This document shows positions 7,608 through 15,693 of a DNA stretch of 64,000 bases, piece after piece. Below the pieces are notes generated by a model. It was not told the origin of the DNA, searched no databases, and saw only the letters and a list, made by a program, of their open reading frames with translations. Source of the stretch: Symbioplanes lichenis (lineage in GTDB: Bacteria; Actinomycetota; Actinomycetes; Mycobacteriales; Micromonosporaceae); assembly GCF_030709675.1 (NCBI RefSeq), contig NZ_JAUZQD010000010.1, forward strand, positions 186,001 through 250,000, read 5' to 3'. Numbering within the stretch: the first letter of the stretch is position 1; each line of letters opens with the position of its first letter. A program made the translations under genes and the position numbers.

Positions 7608-8642
7608 ATGGCGCGGCCGGCGACGGGGTGGCCCGGCGTGGCGCGGCGGGTGACCGTGCGGCCGGTCGTTGCCGCGGTGCTGGGGGCGGCGATGCTGGAC
7701 TGCTCGGCGGCCGTCGCGGCACCCGTTCCTGGGCTTGTCGCGGCGCCTGATGCCCGGTCCGGCGCGGTGCCGGGTGCGGCGGCCGGTGCGGCGCCCGGGG
7801 ATCAGGCGCCGGGGGAGACGCTGCGGATCATGCCACTCGGGGATTCCATCACCCGGGGCACGGGAACGCCGGGGCTCGGGTCGTATCGCGACGATCTGGC
7901 CATGCATTTGTCCGGCGCCGGATTGCGGATGGATTTCGTCGGATCGCAGCGCAACGGAATGAGCGCCGACCGGGATCACGAGGGGCACGGCGGGGCGGCG
8001 ATCGAGGAGCTGGGGGAGAAGGTCGACGGTTGGCTCGACGAGTACGAGCCCGATGTGATTCTGCTGCACGCCGGCACGAACAATGTGACCCGGGGCGAGG
8101 ACGCGGCGACCATTCTGGCCAAGCTCGATGTGCTGCTCGATCAGGTGCGGGCGGCGCGGCCGGAGGCGTACGTCTTCGTGGCTCAGATCATCCTGTCGCG
8201 CGTGCCCGAGGAGGCGGAAACGGCGCAGGTCTACAACGCGCTCATTCCGGCGCTCGTGGCGCGGCGGCAGGACAGCCGGATGTTCGTCGTCGACCAGTCG
8301 AGCGTGACGGGGATCGATCTGCACGATCTGCGCCACCCCGATCAGTTCGGGTACGAGAAAATGGCGTGGAACTGGTACCAGGCGCTGGCCCGCACGTTTC
8401 CGTTGCCGATCGAGTCGGGGCCGAACCCGTACCTGATGACCGAGACGCGCCGCTGCCTGGCCCAGAAGGTGGTCGTCGACGGCGAGGTCAAGCATCGCAC
8501 CGAGTGCCGGACGTGGGTGCTGCGCGACCAACCCGACGGTTCCCGGCAGTGGCAGACGCTGCGCCGCCGCGTCGTGACGGTCGACGGCGAACCGCGCGTC
8601 GTGGAGTACTGGACCGGACCCGGCGACCTCCTCAACGTGTGA
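7608..8642 (+). CDS. Secreted SGNH/GDSL-type esterase
   Basis: A 344-residue protein. ATG 7608 opens a signal peptide (basic VARRVTVRPVVAAVLG, cleavage near AVAAP about residue 40). Block I is MPLGDSITRG with catalytic Ser80, block III is HAGTNN (residues 154-159), and block V is DLRHPDQFG with Asp240 and His243, giving a complete catalytic set. The family deacetylates or de-esterifies polysaccharides and lipids. After the SGNH fold (to about residue 265) there is an extra 75-residue C-terminal module with two Cys (RRCLAQ, RTECRTW) and aromatic residues that I do not recognise. The neighbouring plant-polysaccharide enzymes make a carbohydrate esterase role plausible. Confidence 0.8.
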   Translation: MARPATGWPGVARRVTVRPVVAAVLGAAMLDCSAAVAAPVPGLVAAPDARSGAVPGAAAGAAPGDQAPGETLRIMPLGDSITRGTGTPGLGSYRDDLAMHLSGAGLRMDFVGSQRNGMSADRDHEGHGGAAIEELGEKVDGWLDEYEPDVILLHAGTNNVTRGEDAATILAKLDVLLDQVRAARPEAYVFVAQIILSRVPEEAETAQVYNALIPALVARRQDSRMFVVDQSSVTGIDLHDLRHPDQFGYEKMAWNWYQALARTFPLPIESGPNPYLMTETRRCLAQKVVVDGEVKHRTECRTWVLRDQPDGSRQWQTLRRRVVTVDGEPRVVEYWTGPGDLLNV

Positions 8643-8697
8643 CGCGCCGCTGTCGCGCGGCACCGCCTTGGCCCGCAGCCCCACCCGGGTCCGCGGA

Positions 8698-10152
8698 TCA
8701 CGGGGTCACGCCGGCGACTTCGAGGGTCTGCACCGAGGCGGCGGGGAAGGCGAGCCGCACTGTTTTGCCGGTGAGGGACACGTCGGTGCGGCGGGTGTAG
8801 CGGTCGCTGCCCGCGGGCACGGTGGTCCATCGGGTCACGCCCCCGGCGACCGTGGAAAAGGCGGACAGGTCGAAAGTCAGCGTCTGCGCGGCGCCGGTGT
8901 TGACGGCCACGATGATCAGCCGTTTCCCGGCGGCGTCATAGGCGGCGGCGGTGTTGCCGTCAGGCGTGCCGATGACGCGCATGCCCGGGCGGATGTGCCG
9001 AGTGAAATGCGCGAGGACGTGATATTTCACTTCGACTGCTCCGGGCGTACGCGATGCGGGGTCGTATTTGATCGTGCCCCACCCGGACGACGGGTCCATC
9101 ACCTGCCAGTAGACCCACGCGGTGGGGTGCAGCCACGTCCAGTCGAGGCAGAGGTTCTTGGCCATGGTGAGTCCCGTGCCGTCGCTGTCGCCGGTCTCCG
9201 AGTTCCAGAGCACCTTGCCGGCGGCGCGGACGTCGGTGAAGAGCAGGTCGCGCCGGCCGCCGCTGCCCTGATAGCCGTGCACGTTGACCTGCCGTACGAG
9301 AGCGCGGGTCGTCGCGTCGAAGCTGGCGAACGTGGTCCGGGCCAGGTCGTAACTGGTCTCGTCGGAGGCGGACAGCCCGATGCCGGTGAGGCCCTGCGCG
9401 TCCAGGGCGCTGCGCGTGTTCGCCAGCACCGTGCGCTGGATGCTCGCGTCGATGTGGCAGCCCTCCTGCGTGCCGGTGTCGGTCCACCACGCCGAGGACG
9501 GCTCGTTGAAGGGGTCGACCGTCCGGAACGTCACGCCCCAGTTGTCCCGGGCGCGCCGCGCGACAGCGGCGAGGTGATAGCCGTGCTGCGCGTAGTTCCA
9601 GGACTGGAGGTTGTTGCCGCCGCCGGCTGCCCCGGACGGGTTGTGGTTGAGGCACATCCACCACATCGGGGAATTGGCGAAGAGCTCGCTGATCGCCCCG
9701 CGCTGGGTGGCCTTGACGAGGGCGGCGCGCTGGTTGGCGTCGGCGTTCCAGTTCCAGGCGCTGGAACCGGTGTCAGTGTTGTTCCAGTCCTGCCAGAAAC
9801 CCTCGATCTGTTTGAACGCCGGGATGTTGGGCGACGCCACCATGCTGCTGCCGGCGACGGTGTTCCAGCTGCAGGCGCCCAGGTTGTAGCGCGCGATGGT
9901 CAGCCCGAGCCCGGGCAGCGCGGTGCCGTTGTAGGTCACCGTTTTCGTGGTGAAGAACAGGTCGGCGAAGTCGTCCCGGTTGCCGAAGACGTTGGCCCAC
10001 CACGCGAGCGACGTGCCCCACCCCTCCCAGGCCCCGAAATCGTTGGCCGGGGTGAGGGTGACAGTGGCGTCCGCGAAGGCCGCGGTGCCCCCGGCGAGGG
10101 TGGTGCCGGCGGCCGCGGCTGCCGCTCCGATCACGGCTCTGCGGGTGACCAT
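8698..10152 (-). CDS. GH30 endo-beta-1,6-galactanase, secreted
   Basis: A 484-residue enzyme expected to cut beta-1,6-galactan side chains of arabinogalactan. MVTRRAVIGAAAAAAG with cleavage near AFADA looks like a Tat or Sec signal. The barrel opens with FGAWEGWGTSLAWWANVFG, a signature of the GH30 subfamily of beta-1,6-galactanases; PFNEPSS holds the acid/base Glu217 and LWNSETG the nucleophile Glu319. A C-terminal beta domain follows from about residue 400, as in the family. An AGGAGG-type ribosome site precedes ATG 10152. It lies last in the LacI-controlled locus but has its own promoter and operator-like palindrome, so it is probably transcribed independently. Confidence 0.85.
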   Translation of the reverse strand: MVTRRAVIGAAAAAAGTTLAGGTAAFADATVTLTPANDFGAWEGWGTSLAWWANVFGNRDDFADLFFTTKTVTYNGTALPGLGLTIARYNLGACSWNTVAGSSMVASPNIPAFKQIEGFWQDWNNTDTGSSAWNWNADANQRAALVKATQRGAISELFANSPMWWMCLNHNPSGAAGGGNNLQSWNYAQHGYHLAAVARRARDNWGVTFRTVDPFNEPSSAWWTDTGTQEGCHIDASIQRTVLANTRSALDAQGLTGIGLSASDETSYDLARTTFASFDATTRALVRQVNVHGYQGSGGRRDLLFTDVRAAGKVLWNSETGDSDGTGLTMAKNLCLDWTWLHPTAWVYWQVMDPSSGWGTIKYDPASRTPGAVEVKYHVLAHFTRHIRPGMRVIGTPDGNTAAAYDAAGKRLIIVAVNTGAAQTLTFDLSAFSTVAGGVTRWTTVPAGSDRYTRRTDVSLTGKTVRLAFPAASVQTLEVAGVTP

Positions 10153-10162
10153 CGAGCACCTC

Positions 10163-10178
10163 CTGGGAACGTTTCCAG
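10163..10178 (-). promoter_or_regulatory. LacI-type operator before the galactanase gene
   Basis: CTGGGAACGTTTCCAG is a near-perfect 16-bp palindrome centred on CG, the typical form of a LacI/GalR-family operator. It lies between the TTGACA at 10214 and the ribosome site, where bound repressor would block transcription. The likely ligand is the LacI protein encoded at 17047-18057. Confidence 0.6.
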
Positions 10179-10213
10179 CGTGTTCCGGCAGTCTCCGCTG
10201 TCGCGCCGAGCAC

Positions 10214-10229
10214 TGTCAATCCATTGACA
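10214..10229 (-). promoter_or_regulatory. Promoter -35 region of the galactanase gene, within an inverted repeat
   Basis: TGTCAATCCATTGACA is a perfect inverted repeat; read on the minus strand it supplies a TTGACA -35 element at 10214-10219. The matching -10 is weak (GAGACT-like, 18 bases on). The same TTGACA-containing sequence occurs in the binding-protein promoter at 16992. Confidence 0.5.
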
Positions 10230-10244
10230 AATGTCGATTAATGA

Positions 10245-10276
10245 CGCCGGGCTCCGGCCGGAACCGGAACCCGGCG
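10245..10276 (-). terminator. Hairpin after the GH-A/CBM35 gene
   Basis: CGCCGGG and CCCGGCG form the base of a stem with a GC-rich interior, beginning six bases after the stop of the minus-strand gene ending at 10282. It separates that gene from the galactanase promoter. Confidence 0.45.
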
Positions 10277-10281
10277 GGGAC

Positions 10282-11976
10282 TTACGAGAGAGTGATGGCG
10301 TCCAGCTCGGCGTAGCCCGTGCCGCCGCCGTAGTTCGGGGCGCCCTTCGCGAGCCGGATCATGTTCCAGCCGGCGTTGAGGGTGACCGTCGCGTTGACCG
10401 AGGCGCCGAAGGAGCCCCACGCGCCGGTTGGCGGATAGGTCACCGTGCTGAAGGCGCCGCCGTTGCAGGCGAGCCCCTGAGTGGCGTTCGCCCCGGTGGC
10501 GTTGGCGTAGCGGATGTTCATCGTGTACGCGCGGGACTGCGGCACGTTGACGAGGAAGTCCACGAACGAGGCGTTGCGCGCGTTCGCCGACCCGTCGATC
10601 TGGCCGGCGTAGCCGCCGTTGGATGCCGACGACGACGAGAAGCGGCCGGCGTTGACGACCGTGGCGTTCTCGGCCTCGTACCGTTGCTGCCAGGTCGCCG
10701 CCCCGGAGGCGGGAGTGATCAGCAGCTGGTAGGAATCCCAGGCGTGCATGTCGTTGACCGGCACGCTGATGCTGCCGCCGGAAACGGTGTAGGTCGCCGA
10801 CGACACGGCGATCGGGGCGCTCTGGTTCGTGGTGCGCCCGGTGATGCCGCTGCGGGACAGGGTCACGCGCACCTGCGAGCCGAGCGCCCCGAGCCCGTTG
10901 ACGCGCACGGTGTTGTTCCCGCTGTCGCCGCCGAGGACCACGTTGACGAACTTCCGGGTCGGATCGTAGGCGGCCACGCCCTCGAGCCACGATCCTGGAA
11001 TCGTTTGCACGATGTTCCCGGCCATGTCGCCGTACCACTTGTAGGTCCAGTAGGACGACGTCGGCGCGTTGTTGTGCAGCAGGCCGTTGAGTGTTCCGGC
11101 CTCGTACCAGTAGGCGCGCTCGGCGTCGCGGATGCCGTGGCGCTCGAAGACCGCCATGTAGTGCACGGCGACGCTGGGGATGTCCACCTGGCTCGGGGAG
11201 GCGTACTCGTTGATGGAGATCGGCCGGGGCGAGATGCCCAGCGACGACTCGAGGGCCCGGTAATCGGCCACGTGGGCCTGGACGTTGAGATAGCTGTCGT
11301 TGTCGAGCTCGTGCCACACGACGACGTCCGGCAGCGTGTTCGTGTTGCGGGCGTTGGTCAGGAAGTCGGTCATCCAGCCGCGGTTGTAGACGGCGTGGCT
11401 CGGCCCGACGATCGGGGTGACCGGGTCGAGCGAGCGGATCAGCCGGTAGGTGCGGGTCCAGCCGGCGGTGAACGAGCCGGCCGCTGCCGTGTTCCAGGTC
11501 CAGTCGGGCTCGTTCCAGAGCTCGTAGCCGTCGACGTTCGTGGTGCCGGTCGCGGCCAGGCGGGCCTGGACCATCGTGCGGACCTTCGCCTCCCAGTCGG
11601 CCCAGCTGACCCATCGGTACGGGAAGTTCGGGTAGATGTCCGGCAGCCGCCAGAACTGCTGGGCGCCGGCGCTGGTCACCTTTCCGGCCACGAGCGCGCC
11701 GTCGCAGCAGGGGGTGGTCGCCCCGTTGCCGAGCTGCTGGGTGCCGGGCGGCGGCTGGGTCAGGTGGTTCAGGCGCAGCGGATACATCTGCGCCAGCGGT
11801 GGCTTGGAACCGGTGTCAGTGGCGTACAGGCCGCCGGAGGCGACGTGCGTGACGGGCCGCACGACGGTGCCGACATTGACGGTGAGGGTGTTGCCGGCCG
11901 CCTGGGCGGGCTGGGGGAGCGCGACGACGGCGAGGACGGTTGCGGCCGCCGCGGCGACGGTTCTTCGGATGTGCAC
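10282..11976 (-). CDS. Secreted clan GH-A glycosidase (GH39-like) with C-terminal CBM35
   Basis: A 564-residue secreted protein: signal peptide to about residue 27 (LPQPAQA/AG), a (beta/alpha)8-type domain to about residue 400, and a carbohydrate-binding module from residue 415 that begins RYEAENATVVNAG and ends YAELDAITLS, typical of CBM35/CBM6. YELWNEPDW (Glu156) fits the acid/base on strand 4, and ISINEYASP (Glu257) the nucleophile on strand 7, as in GH39 and related families. I cannot assign the family with certainty. The neighbours (GH30 galactanase, GH127 arabinofuranosidase) suggest it acts on arabinogalactan side chains, for example as an arabinofuranosidase or exo-galactosidase. It is part of the minus-strand operon, 34 bases after GH127. 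Confidence 0.7.
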   Translation of the reverse strand: MHIRRTVAAAAATVLAVVALPQPAQAAGNTLTVNVGTVVRPVTHVASGGLYATDTGSKPPLAQMYPLRLNHLTQPPPGTQQLGNGATTPCCDGALVAGKVTSAGAQQFWRLPDIYPNFPYRWVSWADWEAKVRTMVQARLAATGTTNVDGYELWNEPDWTWNTAAAGSFTAGWTRTYRLIRSLDPVTPIVGPSHAVYNRGWMTDFLTNARNTNTLPDVVVWHELDNDSYLNVQAHVADYRALESSLGISPRPISINEYASPSQVDIPSVAVHYMAVFERHGIRDAERAYWYEAGTLNGLLHNNAPTSSYWTYKWYGDMAGNIVQTIPGSWLEGVAAYDPTRKFVNVVLGGDSGNNTVRVNGLGALGSQVRVTLSRSGITGRTTNQSAPIAVSSATYTVSGGSISVPVNDMHAWDSYQLLITPASGAATWQQRYEAENATVVNAGRFSSSSASNGGYAGQIDGSANARNASFVDFLVNVPQSRAYTMNIRYANATGANATQGLACNGGAFSTVTYPPTGAWGSFGASVNATVTLNAGWNMIRLAKGAPNYGGGTGYAELDAITLS

Positions 11977-12010
11977 GGTGACACTCCTGCGCGGTTGGGG
12001 GTGTGGACGG

Positions 12011-13894
12011 TTACTCCTCCCGTGCGGCCAGCGGAATCCAGACCCGCATGGGCCCGGGCGCCCGGTTGGCCCACAGGAAGTAGGGGATGGCGGTGACGGT
12101 CACGCTTTTCTCCGGTACGGCCGGAGGGGCGGCCGGCGTCCGGTAGAGCTGGTGTTCCGGCGGGCGCACCCGGGCGCTCACGAGCAGGCCGTGGCCGTCC
12201 GTGATCCGGGGCGGCGCGGCCGGGTCGAGCTCGAGGTCCTCCAGGTCGTCGTCGAGGCCGGCCTGCTCCAGGCAATAGACGACCGGCCCCCGCGCGAGGG
12301 CCGCGGCGCCCCGCACGGCGTCGACGCGGGGATGGGCGGTCACCAGCCGGGGCGGCATGGGCAGCGTCAGCACCACCTGGTCACCAGCCCGCCAGGTCCT
12401 TCGCAGGCGGAGGCGTCCGGGCGCGACCGGCTCGCCGTCGACGTCGGCCGTGGTGCACCAGGCCGGGATGCGCACCGACAGCTCCCACGGCTCCGCGGTC
12501 GTCTCCGTCACGGTGATCGTGACCCGCGCGTCCCAGGGATAGGCGGTGTCGATGCGCAGCGTGCGGCCGGCGGCGTGAATGGTTCCCGGCGCATACAGAT
12601 GCAGTTGCACCTCGTCGGCGTCGCCCGTGGCCACGTAACTGTGCAGCGAGGCCATCAGCCGGGCGAGGTTCGGTGGGCAGCAGGCACAGGAGTACCAGGG
12701 CAGCCGTTGCGTCGGCGCGTCCTCGTGCGATCCGTCGTGCCCGGCGCGCAACTGCAACGGATTGGAGTAGAAGAAACCGATTCCATCGACTGCGGTGCTG
12801 GCCGCGATTCCGTTGTACAGCAGGCGTTCCAGCTCGTCGGCGTACTTGCTGTCGCCGGTCGCCAGCAGCAGGCGCCACGCGAGCTGGAAGCCACCGATCG
12901 CGGCGCAGGTCTCCGCGTAGGCGCGGTCGGGCGGCAGCTCGTACGGATCGCCGAACGCCTCGTCGCGATGGCGCGACCCCTGCCCGCCGGTGACGTACGT
13001 GCGGCTGGCCAGGGCGGACTCCCACAGCCGTTCCGCCGCGGCGAGCAGCTCGTCGTCGTGGGTCTCGACGGCCACGTCCACCGCGCCGGCGAGCAGGTAG
13101 AGCTGGCGCACCACGTGCCCCGTGACCTCGGTGGCTCCGCGCAACGGCTCGTGGTCCTGGAAGTAGCGTGGCCCGAACCGGCCCTCGCCGAGCACGCCCC
13201 GGCCCCGGTTGTCGAGGAGACGAGCTGCCAGGTCCAGGTACGGCCGGTGCCCGGTCACGCGGTAGAGCTCGGCGAGCGCGGTCTCGATCTCGGGATGCCC
13301 GTCCACCTCGGGCGACTGCCCGAACCGTTGCACCAGCAGGTCCGCGAACCGGCGGGCGACGGTCATCACCTGCTCGGCCGGCGGATCGCCCGGGGCGCTG
13401 CGGACGGCGGCGACGGCGGCCTGGATCAGATGTCCCGCGGTGTACATCTCGTGGCTGAAGTGCAGCTCCGCCCACTGCTCGTCGCGATGGTCGCCCTGGT
13501 AGTAGGAGTTGAGGTAGCCGTCCGGGTCCTGCGCCTTCTCCAGCAGCTCCGCGACCTCGGCGACGAACTCCGGCAGCGCGGGTGAGGAAGCATCGCCGGC
13601 CCCCGCGCGGCCGTGTTCCCAGAACGCCGCCTCGAGGGTCTTGTGCACGTCGGTGTCGGCGAACCACATGCCGCGGAAGTCGCCCTCGGCGTCGCCGGTG
13701 ATGCGGCGCAGGTTGGCCAGGTTCCCGTACGCGTCGAGCTGGGTGACGCAGTGCGGCAGGGTGGCCGCGGCGTTGCGGGCCTGCCAGCCGCCGAGCAGCC
13801 CGGCCGCGCCCAGCCGCACCGCGTTCGCGGGCAGCGGCCGGAACACGGAAACCGATTCCGGCGTGGGCACGACGGGTCCTTGAATGTCGGTCAT
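12011..13894 (-). CDS. GH127 beta-L-arabinofuranosidase, cytoplasmic
   Basis: A 627-residue enzyme without a signal peptide, close to the usual length of HypBA1-type GH127 enzymes, which remove terminal beta-L-arabinofuranose from hydroxyproline-linked and other arabinosides. The zinc/thiolate site is intact: Glu328 and Cys330 in YAETCAA, and Cys405-Cys406 in SCACCPPN; by analogy with HypBA1 Cys405 is the nucleophile. Other family marks are QDPDGYLNSYY, GHLIQAA and VTGGQGSRHRDEAFGDPYEL. It starts nine bases after the second permease gene, and its ribosome site overlaps that stop, so it acts on sugars brought in by the same operon's transporter. Confidence 0.9.
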   Translation of the reverse strand: MTDIQGPVVPTPESVSVFRPLPANAVRLGAAGLLGGWQARNAAATLPHCVTQLDAYGNLANLRRITGDAEGDFRGMWFADTDVHKTLEAAFWEHGRAGAGDASSPALPEFVAEVAELLEKAQDPDGYLNSYYQGDHRDEQWAELHFSHEMYTAGHLIQAAVAAVRSAPGDPPAEQVMTVARRFADLLVQRFGQSPEVDGHPEIETALAELYRVTGHRPYLDLAARLLDNRGRGVLGEGRFGPRYFQDHEPLRGATEVTGHVVRQLYLLAGAVDVAVETHDDELLAAAERLWESALASRTYVTGGQGSRHRDEAFGDPYELPPDRAYAETCAAIGGFQLAWRLLLATGDSKYADELERLLYNGIAASTAVDGIGFFYSNPLQLRAGHDGSHEDAPTQRLPWYSCACCPPNLARLMASLHSYVATGDADEVQLHLYAPGTIHAAGRTLRIDTAYPWDARVTITVTETTAEPWELSVRIPAWCTTADVDGEPVAPGRLRLRRTWRAGDQVVLTLPMPPRLVTAHPRVDAVRGAAALARGPVVYCLEQAGLDDDLEDLELDPAAPPRITDGHGLLVSARVRPPEHQLYRTPAAPPAVPEKSVTVTAIPYFLWANRAPGPMRVWIPLAAREE

Positions 13895-13903
13895 GCGCGG
13901 TCC

Positions 13904-14713
13904 TCAGTCCTTCACGGCGCCGGCAATGACGCCGGCGGCCACGTAGCGCTGCGCCAGGATGAGCAGCAGCGTCGCGGGAATCGACGCGATCACGGCGGTG
14001 GCCATGATGGCGTTCCATTGCTGGTTGTTGTTGCCGATGTACTGGTAGATCCCCAGGGTGATGGGGCGCAGGCCGCCCCCGCCGTCGAGCGTGGTGGCGA
14101 AGACGAAGTCCGACCACGCCCACAGAAATGCGAAGAGGCTGACGGTGACGACGGCGTTGCGGCTGACCGGCAGGACCACCGAGACGAAGGTGCGCCACCG
14201 GGTCGCGCCGTCGATGAGCGCGGCGTGCAGGAGTTCGTCGGGGATGCCGGCCATGAAGGCTGTGAAGATCAGCACGCCGAACGGCACGGCGATCGTCGAG
14301 TCGGCCAGGATCAGTCCGGGAACCGTGTTCAGCAAGCCGGCGCGCAGATAGATGGCGTAGAAGCCCATCGCCATGATGATGCCCGGGATCATCTGCGCGA
14401 CCAGGAGCACGAAACCGAGCACACCACCGCCGCGCGGGCGCAGCTTCGCCAGCGCGTAGCCGGCCGGCGCCGACAGCACCAGCGTGAGCACGACCGTGCC
14501 CAGCCCGATCAGCAGACTCGTGCCCAGATAGGGCAGCTGCTGGTCGAGCACCGCACGATAGCCCTCCAGCGTCCCGTGGAAGGGAAAGACGTGCGGTGGA
14601 TCGGCGCGCATGTCCGAGTCCCGGGTGAACGAGACATTGAGCATCCAGTAGACCGGGAAGAGCATGATCGCCGTGAACAGCAGTCCCAGCACCGTCTTCC
14701 ACGAGCGCGTCAT
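13904..14713 (-). CDS. Sugar ABC transporter permease, MalG type
   Basis: A 269-residue protein. The longer frame to 14845 is rejected because ATG 14713 forms an ATGA overlap with the stop of the preceding permease. Six membrane helices are visible. The EAA loop AALIDGATRWRTFVSVVLPVSRNA is the cytoplasmic contact for the ATPase, as in MalG-type carbohydrate (CUT1) permeases. It pairs with the permease at 14710-15693 and the binding protein at 15690-16916. No ATPase gene is present in the operon. Confidence 0.9.
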   Translation of the reverse strand: MTRSWKTVLGLLFTAIMLFPVYWMLNVSFTRDSDMRADPPHVFPFHGTLEGYRAVLDQQLPYLGTSLLIGLGTVVLTLVLSAPAGYALAKLRPRGGGVLGFVLLVAQMIPGIIMAMGFYAIYLRAGLLNTVPGLILADSTIAVPFGVLIFTAFMAGIPDELLHAALIDGATRWRTFVSVVLPVSRNAVVTVSLFAFLWAWSDFVFATTLDGGGGLRPITLGIYQYIGNNNQQWNAIMATAVIASIPATLLLILAQRYVAAGVIAGAVKD

Positions 14714-15693
14714 GACACGCTCCGGCGCTGGATGCGGATGTAGAACAGTCCGGCGATCAGCGCCATGACGATGAGCAGGTTGCCGACCGCGGCGCCCGGC
14801 CCGAACTCCGGGAGCAGGCTGCCAAAGCTGAACTGGTAGGACCATGTGGCGAAGGTCGTCGACGCGTTCGCCGGGCCGCCCTTGGTCATGATCCAGATCA
14901 GGTCGAACACCTTGAGCGTGTAGACCAGGCCGAGCAGGAGCGTGATCGCGGAAACCGGCTTCAGCAACGGGAACGTGATGCGCCAGAAGCGTTGCACGCC
15001 CGTGGCGCCGTCCAGGGCCGCGGCCTCGTAGACCTGGGCGGGAATCGTTTGCAGCCCGCTGTAGAGCACGACCAGGTTGAAGGGCACGCCGATCCAGATG
15101 TTGGCGATGATGACGCTGACCAGCGCCCAGTCGGGCGACGTCAGCCAGTTGACCGGGCCGGCGCCGACCAGGCCCAGGGCGGCGTTCACGATGCCCGAGT
15201 CACTGTTGAGCATCCAGGACCAGGTCGAGGCCGACACGATCAAAGGCAGCAGCCACGGTACGAGGAACAGCGCGCGCAACGTCGCGGACAGCCGGAAGTT
15301 CTGGGCGAAGAACACCGCCAGCGCCATGCCGAGCGCGAACTGCACCGCGATCGAGGCGAACGTGAACACCAAGGTGTGCAACAGGGCCGGGACGAACGTC
15401 GGGTCGCCGGTGACCGTCCGATAGTTGTCCAGTCCGCTGAACGGGGCGTCGCCGCGCACGAAGGACCGCACGGTGTAGTGGCGGAGGCTCAGATCGAGGT
15501 TCCGATAGAGCGGATAGGCGTAGAAGGCCAGCAGGTAGATGACGACCGGGGCGAGAAAGGCCCACGGGGCTGTGCGTGTCTGCCACCTGGAAGTTCTCGT
15601 GGAGCGTCCCGGTGCCGCAGTCGTAACGGCGCGGGACGGTGCCGGCGGTCTGCTCCGCGCAGTGTGCTCGGGGATCTCGGGGACGGCGGTCAC
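14710..15693 (-). CDS. Sugar ABC transporter permease, MalF type
   Basis: A 327-residue protein with a 45-residue basic cytoplasmic lead and six membrane helices. The EAA motif (YEAAALDGATGVQRFWRITF) near residue 225 is clear. It starts in an ATGA overlap with the binding-protein gene and ends in one with the MalG-type permease, so the three are translationally coupled. It forms the first half of the channel of a CUT1 oligosaccharide importer whose substrate is probably an arabinose- or galactose-containing oligosaccharide, judging from the enzymes in the operon. Confidence 0.9.
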   Translation of the reverse strand: MTAVPEIPEHTARSRPPAPSRAVTTAAPGRSTRTSRWQTRTAPWAFLAPVVIYLLAFYAYPLYRNLDLSLRHYTVRSFVRGDAPFSGLDNYRTVTGDPTFVPALLHTLVFTFASIAVQFALGMALAVFFAQNFRLSATLRALFLVPWLLPLIVSASTWSWMLNSDSGIVNAALGLVGAGPVNWLTSPDWALVSVIIANIWIGVPFNLVVLYSGLQTIPAQVYEAAALDGATGVQRFWRITFPLLKPVSAITLLLGLVYTLKVFDLIWIMTKGGPANASTTFATWSYQFSFGSLLPEFGPGAAVGNLLIVMALIAGLFYIRIQRRSVS

